64,000 nt of DNA from Sipunculus nudus (lineage: Eukaryota; Annelida; Sipuncula; Golfingiida; Sipunculidae), in assembly GCA_026874595.1 (NCBI GenBank), contig CM049314.1, forward strand, positions 1,759,318 to 1,823,317, given 5' to 3'. Positions 24,403 through 36,763 of the stretch are shown here, piece after piece. The notes below the pieces were generated by a model. It was not told the origin of the DNA, did not search any database, and saw only the letters and a list, made by a program, of their open reading frames with translations. The position numbers and the translations under genes are program-made. Every line of letters begins with the position of its first letter. Position 1 is the first letter of the stretch.

Positions 24403-25640
24403 AGCTCAGCTGACTATAAGTCATCTGAGCTATTGTCGTGGTCCATTGTCCGTCGTCCGTCCGTCTGTCCATCCGTCCGTCTGTCCGTAGATGTGGCACG
24501 TTTTGAAACCGTAAGACCTAGGAATCCAAAATTTGGCACAATGTTAGATGTCCCCAAGATCTCCTACCAAACCGAAAACTGGGTCTTTGCGACTTCTTTC
24601 CTTTGAGAAATTAAGGAAAAACTTCCATTTTTTTAAATTAAAAACCTATTTTCACACTTCAGGACTGCCTAATATTAAAACCGATCATCTGTTTTTCCTC
24701 ATATTTACCATAAATAATCCTCTATATAGTTCCTATGCACATGCCAGAAATTAGGTCTGTATTATATAATTTAAAAAAGTTATGGGCCCAAACATAATGC
24801 ATTTTGTAAATAATCAGGAAAGAAATTTGATCACTTAACACAAAACTTGTTAAAGCTAAGCGCTTTTTTTCCAGTAATATAACTTTTATTAATCAAAATT
24901 AAATTGTATACCCTAAATTAGATCAATATCTTTTATTTTTTTTTAAATATTAGCAAAAATAAAAAATCGGTACCTTAAATTTTCCCCAATTTTGAACAGG
25001 GCACGTTTTTTTCCTGTAACTGTTGTGGATTTAATTTTCAAAGCATGTTTTGTTAACACCAAAAATTTGAAACCAGTTGGTCAAAAACTGTAGATTTTAT
25101 TCAAGTTTTCAAGCACCATGTGACATATTGTTTACATCAAGCTAGTGTTATGCAGTTGCTAGAGCTCAGCTCCCCAGCTTCAGCTCTAAGTTCCTTAAAT
25201 TTGGCATACAGTTAGATGTCTCCAAAATCCCCTATCATGCTTAGAATTTGGTCACTAGGATTTAATTCCTTCGAGAACATTAATGAAAAACTTAATTTTT
25301 ATTAAAAAGTCTTTTGTTACACTTTAAGACTGCCTAAAATCAAAACCACTGATCTGACATTGATCTTATATAATATACATATTTTTCTATACATTCGCTA
25401 TGCACATGCATATGAATTTTTCAAATTTTATAAGTTATTAGTATAAATATAAAATTAGTACCTTAAATTTTGCCCAACTTTGACCATGGCACGTTTGTTT
25501 CCTGAAAGCACTGTTGATATAATTTTCACATCATGCACACATAAGGATTTCAGCTTTGTAGTTTAGAAAGCTGAAAGAAATTGGCCAAAATCGTAGCTTT
25601 AATTAATGTTTTTATGAGACAATGTCAGACCCAGGCTTTA
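24403..25640. repeat. Dispersed repeat with hairpin head and (CCGT)n, tandemly duplicated body
   Basis: A 13-bp hairpin with one mismatch (24403-24415 with 24419-24431, AGCTCAG...CTGAGCT) opens the element. A CCGT/CTGT-rich stretch follows at 24445-24488. The body then occurs twice: the block with AATTTGGCACAATGTTAGAT (24529) returns as AATTTGGCATACAGTTAGAT (25197), and the block with ACCTTAAATTTTCCCCAA (24972) returns as ACCTTAAATTTTGCCCAA (25460). The offsets differ (about 668 and 488), so an indel separates the copies. No protein is encoded. Confidence 0.7.
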
Positions 25641-26911
25641 CCAGCCCCTCTTCAGTCACCTGTATGTTGACCTTGCTGACCTTTGAGCAAATTATGCACG
25701 CTTGAGGCGAGGCATACACCGGGGCAGCCTGGCAGCTTATGCCCAGCCACAGTTGATCCAGGTGTCCAACCCAACTCATCTAGTAGTTGTTTTGAAAAAC
25801 AACATAACAAAAAACAATAAAGTAAACATTTTTATTGGTTTTTATTAACAAATGAAAGAAAAATTAATAAAAAAGGAATTTGTTAGTTGATGAGTAACAG
25901 GAAATTAACTTGCAGTTACTGATGATGTATGAATCTTGTATGGATGGTAAGACAATGTCAATTTTATTCCAAATAACACAATGCAGTCACCTATGGTATT
26001 TTTCAGTTAAATTTTAATGACAAAAAATAAATCATATTATTCATTACTAATCATTAGGGATCATATGAAGGAAATTAATGATAGACAAAGATGCAGTTAA
26101 AAATATCAATCTAGATTCCTACTGAGTCTAGTGTGTAGATGGATGTGATAATAGTCCAAAGTAAATATATTACATTTATTTTTTTAATATAAATAAAAGC
26201 AAAAAAAACAGGAACTTATGATCATTATTTAAATTTGTGAATTTTGTATATTCTGGATTCTCAACATCATTGTTTGGCTAAAACTGAATAAATACTAGAC
26301 ATGGTGCGAATGCTTTGCAAAAGTATTTGAATACGAATATGAATATGTACTGCATTAAAAAATTTTATTGCATGAGAATGCGAATTCAGGTAAAAATGAA
26401 AGTATTTGAATACCAGTGCAGATACTTTAAAAATGTATTCATGAATGCATTCATGAATATATTCTATAATATTATTTTAATAATCATTTCAGTTATATTT
26501 TATTTTATAAAATCATATGATTTTCTTATTATTTTTTAAATAAAAATTATATTGGCACAATATTTGTTATTAAATTTTAATAAATAGTTAAACTCTTTTA
26601 TTATATGTGCTGCTTATAAGATATATGGCCAAGTCAAAATCTGTGTGACAATAGCACTCCTTTTGTTAATAAAAATAAAAGAAATCAATCCTCTTCCCTG
26701 TCTCCAAAGATACTATCAAAATCATACATAAGTTAAACACCAACAACTCATAATAAATCTTATATTTATTACCACATGCACAAAACCAGCATGTGCCTCA
26801 TTCTCTAATCATACTTTTTATCATATATAACAGCTGAGCGCCGTGACCCAGGGTCCCTTTTTATTATTATTATCATCATTATAATTATCATAAATATTAT
26901 TATTATCATTA
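25641..26911. other. Intergenic, no gene recognised
   Basis: Very AT-rich apart from a GC-richer block at 25640-25780. Around 26315-26475 the words GTATTTGAATAC, GAATATG and CATGAATGCATTCATGAAT form short palindromic repeats. The plus ORF 26315-26539 is low-complexity. Confidence 0.5.
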
Positions 26912-27354
26912 TCTATATATTAATAGCGTAAGGCGATTTTTTTGTAATTTTCCGTATCTCCACCGATACCACCGTACGGGTTGCCGTAATTTTCGACATA
27001 CATGTGCTGGTGTCCGAAGAGATTCCACCCACTTTTATTTGCAATATTTGCGTATTACGTGCATAATTAATAATTTTAATATTTGCTCTCCCACATTTCT
27101 TTAAGTTTTCGGGCCCGATAATAGCTATGGCTTCGGGTGACCGTGTGCGACCGTACGCTGTTCCGAAACACGTGCCGAACGCTGTTCCGAAAGATATTTA
27201 TCCACAATACCATAGATATCATGGATCTATATATTACTAGCGTAACGCGATTTGTGTGATTTTTCGAATCTCCGGGTTTTCCGTGGATTTCCGATGCCAC
27301 CGTACGGATTGTCGTGTTCGCCCTAAAACCGTGCGTAGCACGGCTATTTGCTAG
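26912..27354 (+). mobile_element. Non-autonomous Helitron with two 5' termini
   Basis: The 3' end shows the Helitron signature: hairpin CCGTGC-GTA-GCACGG (27329-27343), seven bases, then CTAG (27351-27354), with T following. A 5' terminus TCTATATATTAATAGCGTA begins at 26912 and a second, TCTATATATTACTAGCGTA, at 27226; each is preceded by A. This fits insertion between A and T. Sequence after both termini is similar for about 90 bases (GCGATTT, then GATACCACCGTACGG versus GATGCCACCGTACGG). The inner unit is 129 bp, the outer 443 bp. No Rep/helicase frame is present. Confidence 0.85.
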
Positions 27355-30313
27355 TTATTATTGTTATTATTAATATTTGTCATTTTTATTTTAATAAAAT
27401 TTCTTGGTTCATTGAAAATAGATCCCTTGAACAAGTTAACAAATTATCTTCTTGTCAGCTTTCACGGATTAAGGAGCTGTAATGTAATAAATGTCAACAT
27501 TTAATCCATGACGTCATATTCACACCTTCCAATTACATCATGACTCTGTCCTTGGACTCAGTCCTCATAGGCCTCATACTATGACATCAGGAAAGTGTGC
27601 AACCTCCACACAGGGTCAAGATCAATCGTTTATTATGAAATGGCTCCCTATGTTTGCTATTAAGTGTAAATTAAATTGGCTACTCAATATAAATCGATTT
27701 CTTTGTAAAAGCGTGCATCTTAACATTACTTATTGTAAACATTCTCTGTGTGAAGATTACTAGGCATTTCAAGATTTCAGTGAATGTCATAATTGTTTTT
27801 ACTTCAATAGAATTGACATTCACCGATACATTTAATTTTTCACGATTACGTATGTAATTAATGTACCATCTAAATGTTACATTTTCTTCGTTTATTTGTT
27901 GTTACCTCCACATTATGCACATATCTTCTGATATGTTCTTGGGGTATCATCGTGCAGCTGTTTGCATCATTTCAACAAAAAATCATTCAAGGGGCAGGAT
28001 ATTTTTTTTATGATCGACCGTGAGGCTAATTAAAACAGACAAAGCTTAAATAAAAAAAAAAACAAGACAAAAAAATCAAGTAGACAGAGTTTGGGAATCT
28101 GAAATTATCGCCTTTTTTCTCTCCAAAATTCTGCCAGGTGCTGAGGAGTTTTTTTTCACCGACCTACGTACTCCAGCTTATGTTGTCGTCTGTGAAGGCC
28201 ATTTAGCGAGTTCAGAATTTGGAATTGGTACAGCGCCGCCCCCCCCCCCCCAAACACACACACAAGCGCGCACGTATATAGTGCTTATGTGATCTAGTCA
28301 GACATACGGGTTTAAGAAACAACTGAATCTGGTGTTGATATGATAAGAATCATCTGAAAATGGCAATAAACATAACAAAGGATTATTGTGCTCAACATTA
28401 TAATTCCAGTTAAGCACCGACTGCATTAGATACTGAACCCACCATGTGAAACGTGTTAACAAAAGCGTCAATGCCTGGTTCATGGTTACAACAGCCCCTT
28501 GTCCGAGCGTAAGAATGTTTGCTTGCTTTAGCGATATGCGCTGTCGATAAGAATAAACTAATGTTGATGTGCCATAACCCGAAGACTATCCTATGTATGA
28601 GTATTGCGCGAAAATGTGTCGGGTCAAAATGTCCAGGGACAGGATCAACCCTGTGTAGATCTGAGAGTGATGTATGTCATAAACAAAGGGAGCTACCACA
28701 CGATTTCACTGTGTTCGTTGGAAAGCGGAATAATTATGTCGTTCATTAAAGCCGATCTCAAATCTACCGATATTTTCCGATTCGTTGTCGGCCGCATATA
28801 TGGTAGGATCCGTAGATGTTTGGAGGTTCGCAAAGCATCACAAAATATCGTTAGCGTGCACATTCCTTCGCGAATGCTCCGCCAGATGTTCAGAAATTTC
28901 AATGCTTACATTGAAATTTGGTCGCGAAGTTTTGTCGCAAGATAATAGCGACGACATAACAGCGAACCTCTCCGAGACTTCCCGGCAGAGCATCCCAGAC
29001 ATGTTTATGTCTCAAAGCATCTGCTTTGTGTTTGCGATAAGACGCCAAAGTATCTGCAAAGTTTCGGCGAACGATCGGTGATATGCTTTTGTTCGGTAAA
29101 CCTCCGGCTGCCAGAATCTTCGGCAATTTCAAGGACAATACCATACATTTTCCGGCCGATTTTTATCCAGCCGGAAAACTCAGTAGATGTGATGGCAGAA
29201 CCGACTTTTCCTCCTTCTTTTCCTTCTATGATCATCCATGACGACAAAGGCAATCCAGGAGACTAATCTTGAAGTGACCTAAAAGGCCTGAAATGTGCGT
29301 GCGCCGGCTGGTGAGGGGGCCGGCATTAACAGTGGGTAACAAGGGAGGTCGTACATTCCTTCCTCAACGGTTATATAAGACGGTCGGTCTATATCGCCTT
29401 CGCTTTAACCGATGCTTTGTGTAGCAAGTTATTGGAGTTACGCCACTAGGCTTGGCACCTAGCCTAGAATTGTAATTAAACCAATGCAAGCGTCGTGATT
29501 TTAAACTTGTAATTAAATTGTAATACTCTGCTCTTATTTTCCAGATTACAGGTGACATACATAAATATTTTAGGTGTTATTTCTTTTTGTCTTTAGGATA
29601 ATTATTAATATGGCGATATTTTATGTCATGCATTAAGGTCAATGTCAAGTTTCATAGGAAAACAGCCATAGTCGCAATGATATAGCATGTTTTTGCAACA
29701 AACTGACATAGAAAAACATTTAAGATATAACTTACAGCATACTTTAAAATGCTCATTGATTTTGTGATATCTCTGAGGATATGATAGGCAACTGATCCAT
29801 GCGGTATGTTAATATCAGCTGGAAATAAAAAGGTCAATCTTGCTGTTGTGTGGTACGTTTTCGGAAAACAATGACATCATTGTCGTAAAAAGAGGCTTAT
29901 CTTCTTCTTGTCACTGCAACCGCCTTTATTATGTCTAGTCACTGGAAACAAAATTCAGTGCCGACTTATATAAAATTTACAGCTTGAAAGCGCAAGATCT
30001 TCTGCAAAAGCATATTCATTTAATTACAATATATGTTTCACGAGTGATTTACAGTCAAAAAGTCCGATGTCAAGATAGTAATGGTCTTCAAGAACATTGT
30101 AGCTAAAGTGCGGCATAAAGGACCACACATGATTTCTTACTATTCGTCTCTGATATAGTTTTGCTTTTTGGTGCTGGTCAGAGAAAGTTACACAAAACAC
30201 GCACAAACAGCCTTGGGCAAGATTTTCAAAGCAATGACAGAAACAAGACAGAAATAACATTATTTCTACACGCATATACAAAAGAACACCGATTTGTTAG
30301 AACAAAAGATAGT
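27355..30313. other. Gene-free or unrecognised stretch
   Basis: Overlapping ORFs on both strands at 28519-29266 (up to 113 aa) coincide with a GC-richer block, but none contains a motif I know. They may be an old DNA transposon. The block contains a perfect 11-bp hairpin at 28894-28919. A 13-C tract is at 28239-28251. The remainder is AT-rich. Confidence 0.45.
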
Positions 30314-30319
30314 TTTATT
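30314..30319 (-). terminator. Possible polyadenylation signal of PLAC8-like gene A
   Basis: AATAAA on the minus strand about 245 bases after the gene A stop. It is one of several AT-rich options. Confidence 0.35.
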
Positions 30320-30563
30320 AACACACATGAATAATGGTGAAAATAAAAGTTAATTTTTTACCAAATACTTTCTGTTATTTGAAAGTTACAAAGAGCACAG
30401 AACGGAGGTAGGGCGCTCATGTGATTACTTGGTGTGTCAGTTATCGTTCATGGTAAAACTACATTTGTTTTTTTACCTCAACTTAGTGTTTAATTGATGG
30501 AATTTCAAGGGAGTTGTACATACTGAAGGCCATTTAAGCTTTCTTCTGAAACATTGAGACGCA

Positions 30564-33500
30564 TTAATCCATCCCAAATGTGTTCATTTCATGCTTCATT
30601 TGACAGATAGCGCACATTGTACAACAGCACACGGCGAACATGTCCTTTACAATGCTGCCCTGAAATAGCAAAAAAAGATAATGTGTATTAATAATTTTAC
30701 ACGTTCATTTTACATATTCCTGAACCACAGGTATCTCATAAAATAAGTTACTAATAACATGGTAAAATATTTCATAGATTATATTACTATTAGTTAGTTG
30801 GATGAACTTCCCTGTTTATAAAAAATCAGGATGTAAGCTACAATAATGCACAATGTTTATTCTCTCGACCGGTAAACTTTCAAAACAAAAAAAAAAGAAG
30901 AAAATATAAATGTTTATTACGCATTTTCATTAAGTGAGTAGAACTAACAGTTCATTGCTTGTTGTCGCAAAAATATAAATAGCTGATCCGTTTTATTTTA
31001 TTTTTTTCCATACCTTAATGGCGAGCCTGGTTCTGAGCTTGGTTCTCATGGCAACCAGGCCAGCACAGGTACAAGGTGTACAGAGATTTTCGTCCATGTC
31101 AGACGCCATCTTGCACGCCAGGCAGCAGGGGAAGAAGCAACCCATCAGAACTACAGCAACAAAAGGCTTGTTTAGGTCGCAACAATAGGCTGGTTTACGT
31201 CACAACAATAGGCGGCTGGTTACGGTCTCAACAATAGGCTGGATTTGGTCACAACAAAAGACTGGTTAAGGTCACAACAAGACGCTGGTTAAGGTCACAA
31301 CAATGGACTTGATAAGGTCCCATCAATAGGTTTGTTGAGGTCACGGCGAAAGGCTAGAACACAACAATAAGCTGGTTAAGGTTACAACAATAGGCTGGTT
31401 AAAGTCACAACAACCGGCCAGTTAAGGTCTCAACAATATGGTTGTCAAGGTCACAGCAATAGGCGGGTTAAGCTCACAGTAACAGGCTGGTAAGATCTGA
31501 ACAATTGACTGGTTAAGGTCACAACGTTAGGTTGGTTTTAGTCAGAACAATGGGCTTGTTAAGGTCTCATCAATATGCTGGTTAACATTTCAAGAATAGG
31601 CTTGGTAAGCCTTGCTCATCAGGCTGGTTAAGGTCTACAAACAGGCTGGATAAGGTCAAAAGATTAGGCTGGTTAAGGTATACAGAAACAATTGGTTAAG
31701 GTCTACAAACAGGCTGGATAAGGTCAAAAGATTAGGCTGGTTAAGGTATACAGAAACAACTGGTTAAGGTCTACAAACAGGCTGGATAAGGTCAAAATAT
31801 TAGGCTGGTTAAGGTATACAGAAACAATTGGTTAAGGTCTACAAACAGGCTGGATAAGGTCAAAAGATTAGGCTGGTTAAGGTATACAGAAACAATTGGT
31901 TAAGGTCTACAAACAGGCTGGATAAGGTCAAAAGATTAGGCTGGTTAAGGTATACAGAAACAATTGGTTAAGGTCTACAAACAGGCTTGATAAGGTCAAA
32001 AGATTAGGCTGGTTAAGGTATACAGAAACAATTGGTTAAGGTCTACAAACAGGCTGGATAAGGTCAAAAGATTAGGCTGGTTAAGGTATACAGAAACAAT
32101 TGGTTAAGGTCTACAAACAGGCTGGATAGGGTCAAAAGATTAGGCTGGTTAAGGTATGCAGAAACAATTGGTTAAGGTCTACAAACAGGCTGGATGAGGT
32201 CAAAAGATTAGGCTGGTTAAGGTATGCAGAAACAATTGGTTAAGGTCTACAAACAGGCTGGATAAGGTCAAAAGATTAGGCTGGTTAAGGTATGCAGAAA
32301 CAATTGGTTAAGGTCTACAAACAGGCTGGATAAGGTCAAAAGATTAGGCTGGTTAAGGTATGCAGAAACAATTGGTTAAGGTCTACAAACAGGCTGGATA
32401 AGGTCAAAAGAATAGGCTGGTTAAGGTATACAGAAACAATTGGTTAAGGTCTACAAACAGGCTGGATAAGGTCAAAAGATTAGGCTGGTTAAGGTATACA
32501 GAAACAATTGGTTAAGGTCTACAAACAGGCTGGATAAGGTCAAAAGATTAGGCTGGTTAAGGTATACAGAAACAATTGGATAAGGTCTACAAACAGGCTG
32601 GATAAGGTCAAAATATTAGGCTGGTTAAGGTATACAGAAACAATTGGTTAAGGTCTACAAACAGGCTGGATAAGGTCAAAAGATTAGGCTGGTTAAGGTA
32701 TACAGAAACAATTGGTTAAGGTCTACAAACAGGCTGGATAAGGTCAAAAGATTAGGCTGGTTAAGGTATACAGAAACAATTGGTTAAGGTCTACAAACAG
32801 GCTGGATAAGGTCAAAAGATTAGGCTGGTTAAGGTATACAGAAACAATTGGTTAAGGTCACAACAAAAAGCCGTTGATATCGCAAGACCAGGCTGGTCAA
32901 GGTCTAAAGAACCGGCTGGTTAAGATCTACAAACAGGCTGGATAATTTCCAAATAATAAGCTGGTTAGGTCTAAGAACTGGCTGGTTAAAGTCTTAAGAA
33001 CTGGCAGGTAAAAGTCTACAAACAGGTTCGATAAGGTCTAAAGAATAGGCTGGTTAGGTATAAAGAACAGATTGGTTAATTTCTTAAGAACAAATTGTTT
33101 AATATCTAAAGAATAGGCTGGCTAAGTTCTCCAGAACAGGCTGGTAAAGGTATCGAGAACAGGCAGTTATGGTCTTAAGAACAAGCTTACTATGGTTTCA
33201 AGAAGTTTTGAGAATACATTTAACTTTTTGAGGTAAGGGGAGGTACAAATTATTGCAGGAATGATAAGTTCTTATATTTCACAAAATTTTATAGAGTAAA
33301 ATTTCAAAACTAAAAATATTTTCTGAAAGAAGTGGTTAGATTTGAAAATGACAATTACACAAACGTATTTAATTACTTATTTCTGAAGGACTCATTTAAT
33401 CAGTTTTCATCTAAATTCTTAAAAAATCAGCAATAAAGTGTTCTTAATGTAATATGAAATAACAATTTATGATTATTTATTACATATTATAATATAACAA

Positions 33501-34650
33501 ATAATAAAGTAACAATTTATCGTTATACTGTAACATATTACAATATATTAAATATAATAAGAATAACCTTTTTCTTGTTTTTGCATTTAATTGCACACAA
33601 AAACTCTTGCCATAAAATAAGGCATGGTAATGCATAGCAGAAAAAGTCTATATACGCATTTGCTAAATAAATCATATATTAATGTTCAGAGAAGCCTGTA
33701 TACCTGGAAAATTTGTCCATTTAAAAGTAAAATAGGAATATTAGATTCATGTAACGAACTAGAGGTTTGTCATGGCAGATCGATCCTCGGAAGCTTACCC
33801 TGGGGCCCGCAAATCCGTCACCTATGACAATTATACTGAATAAAAGGTCGGGAATGTTAATTTGTGTATCAGAAATCTATCGCGAACTGGGACAGAAGTT
33901 AGAAGATGAAAAAAAAACGAGAGAAGATTTCTCGCCGATGGTTTGTCAATTAAAAGCCCCTTAAATTCTTGACCCAAATGTGCACATATAAAAATATGGC
34001 TGTACTCACACACGCCGCAGTTAGAGGAGAAGCATCCGAAGAGGCCGCTAGACCAGGATTCTAGGTTCTCAGGGTACGGCCGTTTGGCTGTCGTCACGGT
34101 CGTTACTGTTGTGGGCTGCTGGGCCACGACAACTGCCTGAGGCTGAAGAGAAAAGAATGACTACTTGATTGATTGTTTTTTTTTCTTTTTTTTTGGTTGA
34201 TAGTCTTTATTCCTTCGAATTCGAAGAGTGCACAACACAGCCAAGTTTCAGTTTGTGTCGCCTGATTCCTGTGTCGGTCCATTTCGCGCTGTTCGAGACG
34301 CGTGTAGGCCTTGATGGGTTCTTACAATCCTACATTTCTTAAAATGGCCTATGAAAACGTCTATTTAAAAAACTTACATTTGCGAATGAAAGTTCTGCTT
34401 TATTAATATACGTAAAACGTGTAATCCTCCTCAAATTTAAAGACTGGGGCTTGGTCTATAAATGGGTTACTTCGCTCTAAACGTTGCCGACACTCGTACT
34501 CCTTCACCCAAACACTCCCCGCAGACACATTCTCGCCTTATCGAACCCTGACAGGTTAATTTTTCCTCGTTTCTATACCCGCTCATGGGACTGCCATATT
34601 GCGTACACATGAAAACCTGGATGTCAAAGTTCGCATGTCGAAATAATTTG

Positions 34651-34707
<57 letters not shown>

Positions 34708-35015
34708 TGTCGGTTCACTGCCGATTGAGAATCGAACCCGTGACCTTACGATTGCCGATTGCCTGCTAAATCCACTGAGCTACAGCAGATCCCCTACCTC
34801 TTTCTTTCCCTCTCAAACAAACCCAACTGTGCTTTAAAAAGAGCTTAACTACCATTTCAATATACATGAATTGCAAATTGCTGCCAATAGTTTAAGACCC
34901 CTTAAATTTTCTTAAAATTAAAAAAAAATACATTGAAATAGCACACTTAAATTACATTAACACACAAAAAAAACCTTACCGCCACGGGCTGAAGGGTTAC
35001 CACCTGCGACGTCAT
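30564..35015 (-). CDS. PLAC8-like (cornifelin-like) protein A, complete, four exons, 133 aa
   Basis: Exons on the minus strand: 35015-34980 (MTSQVVTLQPVA), 34142-34010, 31150-31014 and 30659-30564 (TAA at 30566-30564). All introns are GT...AG and the phases agree (0, 1, 0). The protein has a short Pro/Gln/Thr-rich, disordered-looking N-terminus up to PYPENLESW, then the Cys-rich PLAC8 domain: CFSSNCGV, CFFPCCLACKMASDMDE, AMRTKLRTRLAIKGSIV and AVCCCTMCAICQMKHEM. There is no signal peptide. By family, these are small membrane-associated or cytosolic Cys-rich proteins of varied roles; the function here is unknown. At the exon 2/3 junction the split codon gives Phe where gene B has Cys. Intron 3 is 2.86 kb and mostly minisatellite. 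Start chosen as the only ATG giving a short exon with a proper donor. Confidence 0.92.
31170..33190. repeat. Minisatellite with a 68-bp higher-order unit, in intron 3 of gene A
   Basis: The outer parts consist of diverged 22-23-bp units such as GGTCACAACAATAGGCTGGTTA. Between about 31621 and 32880 three diverged sub-units form a 68-bp block that repeats 18 times. The marker CAATTGG (once CAACTGG) falls at 31689, 31757, 31825 and so on every 68 bases to 32845, with no indel at the positions checked. Four successive copies share TATGCAG in place of TATACAG (about 32155-32359). No reading frame is kept. Confidence 0.97.
34653..34795 (-). mobile_element. tRNA-derived SINE with (TA)n tail
   Basis: On the minus strand a head with A-box-like TGTAGCTCAGTGGATTTAGC and B-box GGGTTCGATTC (34728-34738), about 45 bases apart, is followed by a short body and then (TA)n at 34705-34653. 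It lies in intron 1 of gene A. The acceptor stem does not pair, so a working tRNA is not supported. Confidence 0.65.
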
Positions 35016-35061
35016 TGTACAGATGTTACAAGTCTAATCAGTGGCACGGACAGTTCACATT

Positions 35062-35070
35062 TATATAATT
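35062..35070 (-). promoter_or_regulatory. TATA-box-like element of PLAC8-like gene A
   Basis: TTATATAAA on the minus strand, about 50 bases upstream of the gene A start codon. That distance leaves a short 5' UTR. Confidence 0.45.
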
Positions 35071-35407
35071 TTGAATGGGGTGGATCACTTCAGACATCAC
35101 GTGATCCTGACTGACAGCCACAGTCAAGCTTATCATACAGACACTCACCAAGCTAGATGTTTTCCAGTGGAAATCTAGCCTGTCCTCTTCAATGGCTGTT
35201 ATGTGTGAGTGTGTCAGATTGACGAAACGCCAAATAAGGGCCCTTCCCTAATCCCAATATTGTCCTTTATCCCATTAAGGACCAGGATCACAGGACAATA
35301 ATGGTAAAGTTCTTTTTCCGATAATAAATTAATACGAGTTAGTATTTGTACAATATAAAACGAAAATTATTGAGACAGGAACAAATTATTGTACTCTCTC
35401 TCTCTCT

Positions 35408-35473
<66 letters not shown>

Positions 35474-36089
35474 GTGCGTGTTTATGTATATACATGTATA
35501 TATTATTTAATATGAAGATAAGAATTAAAACGGCATGAGTAATTACTCTTCCATTCCATAAACTACTAATTGTACTTCTGGATAACAGCCTTACAGAGAC
35601 TTACAAATTAATTATTTATAGAAATATCTTAAATACAATATGCAAATGTCAATGCATAGGCATAAAATGAAATAACATTCCATTCCAGACTAATATTTAT
35701 TTGAAAAATTAAATGAAAGAGTAAAAGTAGAACATATACATGTTTTCCCTCCTAAAAGATCATTTCTTTTGGCCCCTAAAAATATAAATGATTTCAGCTT
35801 TTGTAAAGGGGAAGCGTATGTATTTGGCTTGAATGTTTAGTTTCATATTAGGTATAGTCTGAGCTCTTCCTTGTGCTTTTGCGGTTCAGGATAAAAAATT
35901 ATCTTTGTAAAACCTGAGGCCATTGCCAGTACAACCTTTAATCATGTAACAGATAAGTAAAAGCCCTCATGGCAAAAGTAGCCAAAACGTGAGCGATAAA
36001 TGATTCAACATGAAACGTGTCGATATTTTATATCGATCAACTTTCCTTTGAACAGGATCTTCATATCGATAATTACCAAATACTCCTCA
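35071..36089. other. Intergenic, no gene recognised
   Basis: Includes a (TA)n microsatellite with small interruptions at 35410-35473, preceded by a short CT run. The rest is AT-rich. Confidence 0.6.
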
Positions 36090-36700
36090 CCCAGCATGAG
36101 GAAATGGTAGAATTGGAAAGGGACTCCATATTGTAGAAAACGTCCAGTTCAGAAACGCCGACAACGAAATACAGGCCACCTCAGAGAAGACATGGGAAAA
36201 TCAACTGGTCGAACGAAGTTCTCATGAAAACGGACACACCAAGAAGCATATACAAAATGAGCCACAGAAAACATTATGCAAAACTACAAAAACATAGACA
36301 AGGAATCAACGACGGATTTTGAGATAGTTTAACATATAGCCAGAAAGCTCAACATTTTGGACAGAATAACCCAAACCACTGATAAACCCGCTTTCATCAC
36401 AATCAAGGACCACAAAGAAAATTTCGAAACAAAGGATAAAGCCGGCTAATTAACCCCACAAAATAGGACGTGTTAGTTAATTAATCATTGATCGCATTAA
36501 CAAAACCGTTCGTAAATAAAAACAAGTCAAATCAATGGATATCGAAGAACCAATGAGGTTCTAAAATGGTTTTCCGACTCAGCGATGAAAAACAACTGAC
36601 ATTCGTCGTGTTCGATATCATTGATTTCTACCCGTCTATCAATGAGAGCCTCCTGACCAAATCCTTAGAATTGGCAATTAATTCATAAACATACAGAACA
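36090..36700 (+). mobile_element. Reverse transcriptase relic, probably Penelope-like
   Basis: Across shifting frames the plus strand reads NYKNIDKESTTDFEIV, then RKLNILDRITQTTDKPAFI and TIKDHKENFETKDKAG (about 36395-36447), then NEVLKWFSDSA (about 36550-36590) and a DFYPSI-like block (about 36620-36645). The xFITxKDHKxNF and FDIxDFYPSI words belong to a reverse transcriptase type that I recall from cnidarians and molluscs and place near Penelope-like elements. Stops and frameshifts are frequent, and no other domain or terminus is visible. Confidence 0.6.
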
Positions 36701-36763
36701 CAGAGCTCGAAGCTATAACATAATATGACGTTGCGTACGTAAGTCGTGCTTTCTGTGATTGGT

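Noticed and set aside
31160-33190. CRISPR array
   Set aside because: Units are contiguous diverged copies with no unique spacers, in an intron of a eukaryotic gene.
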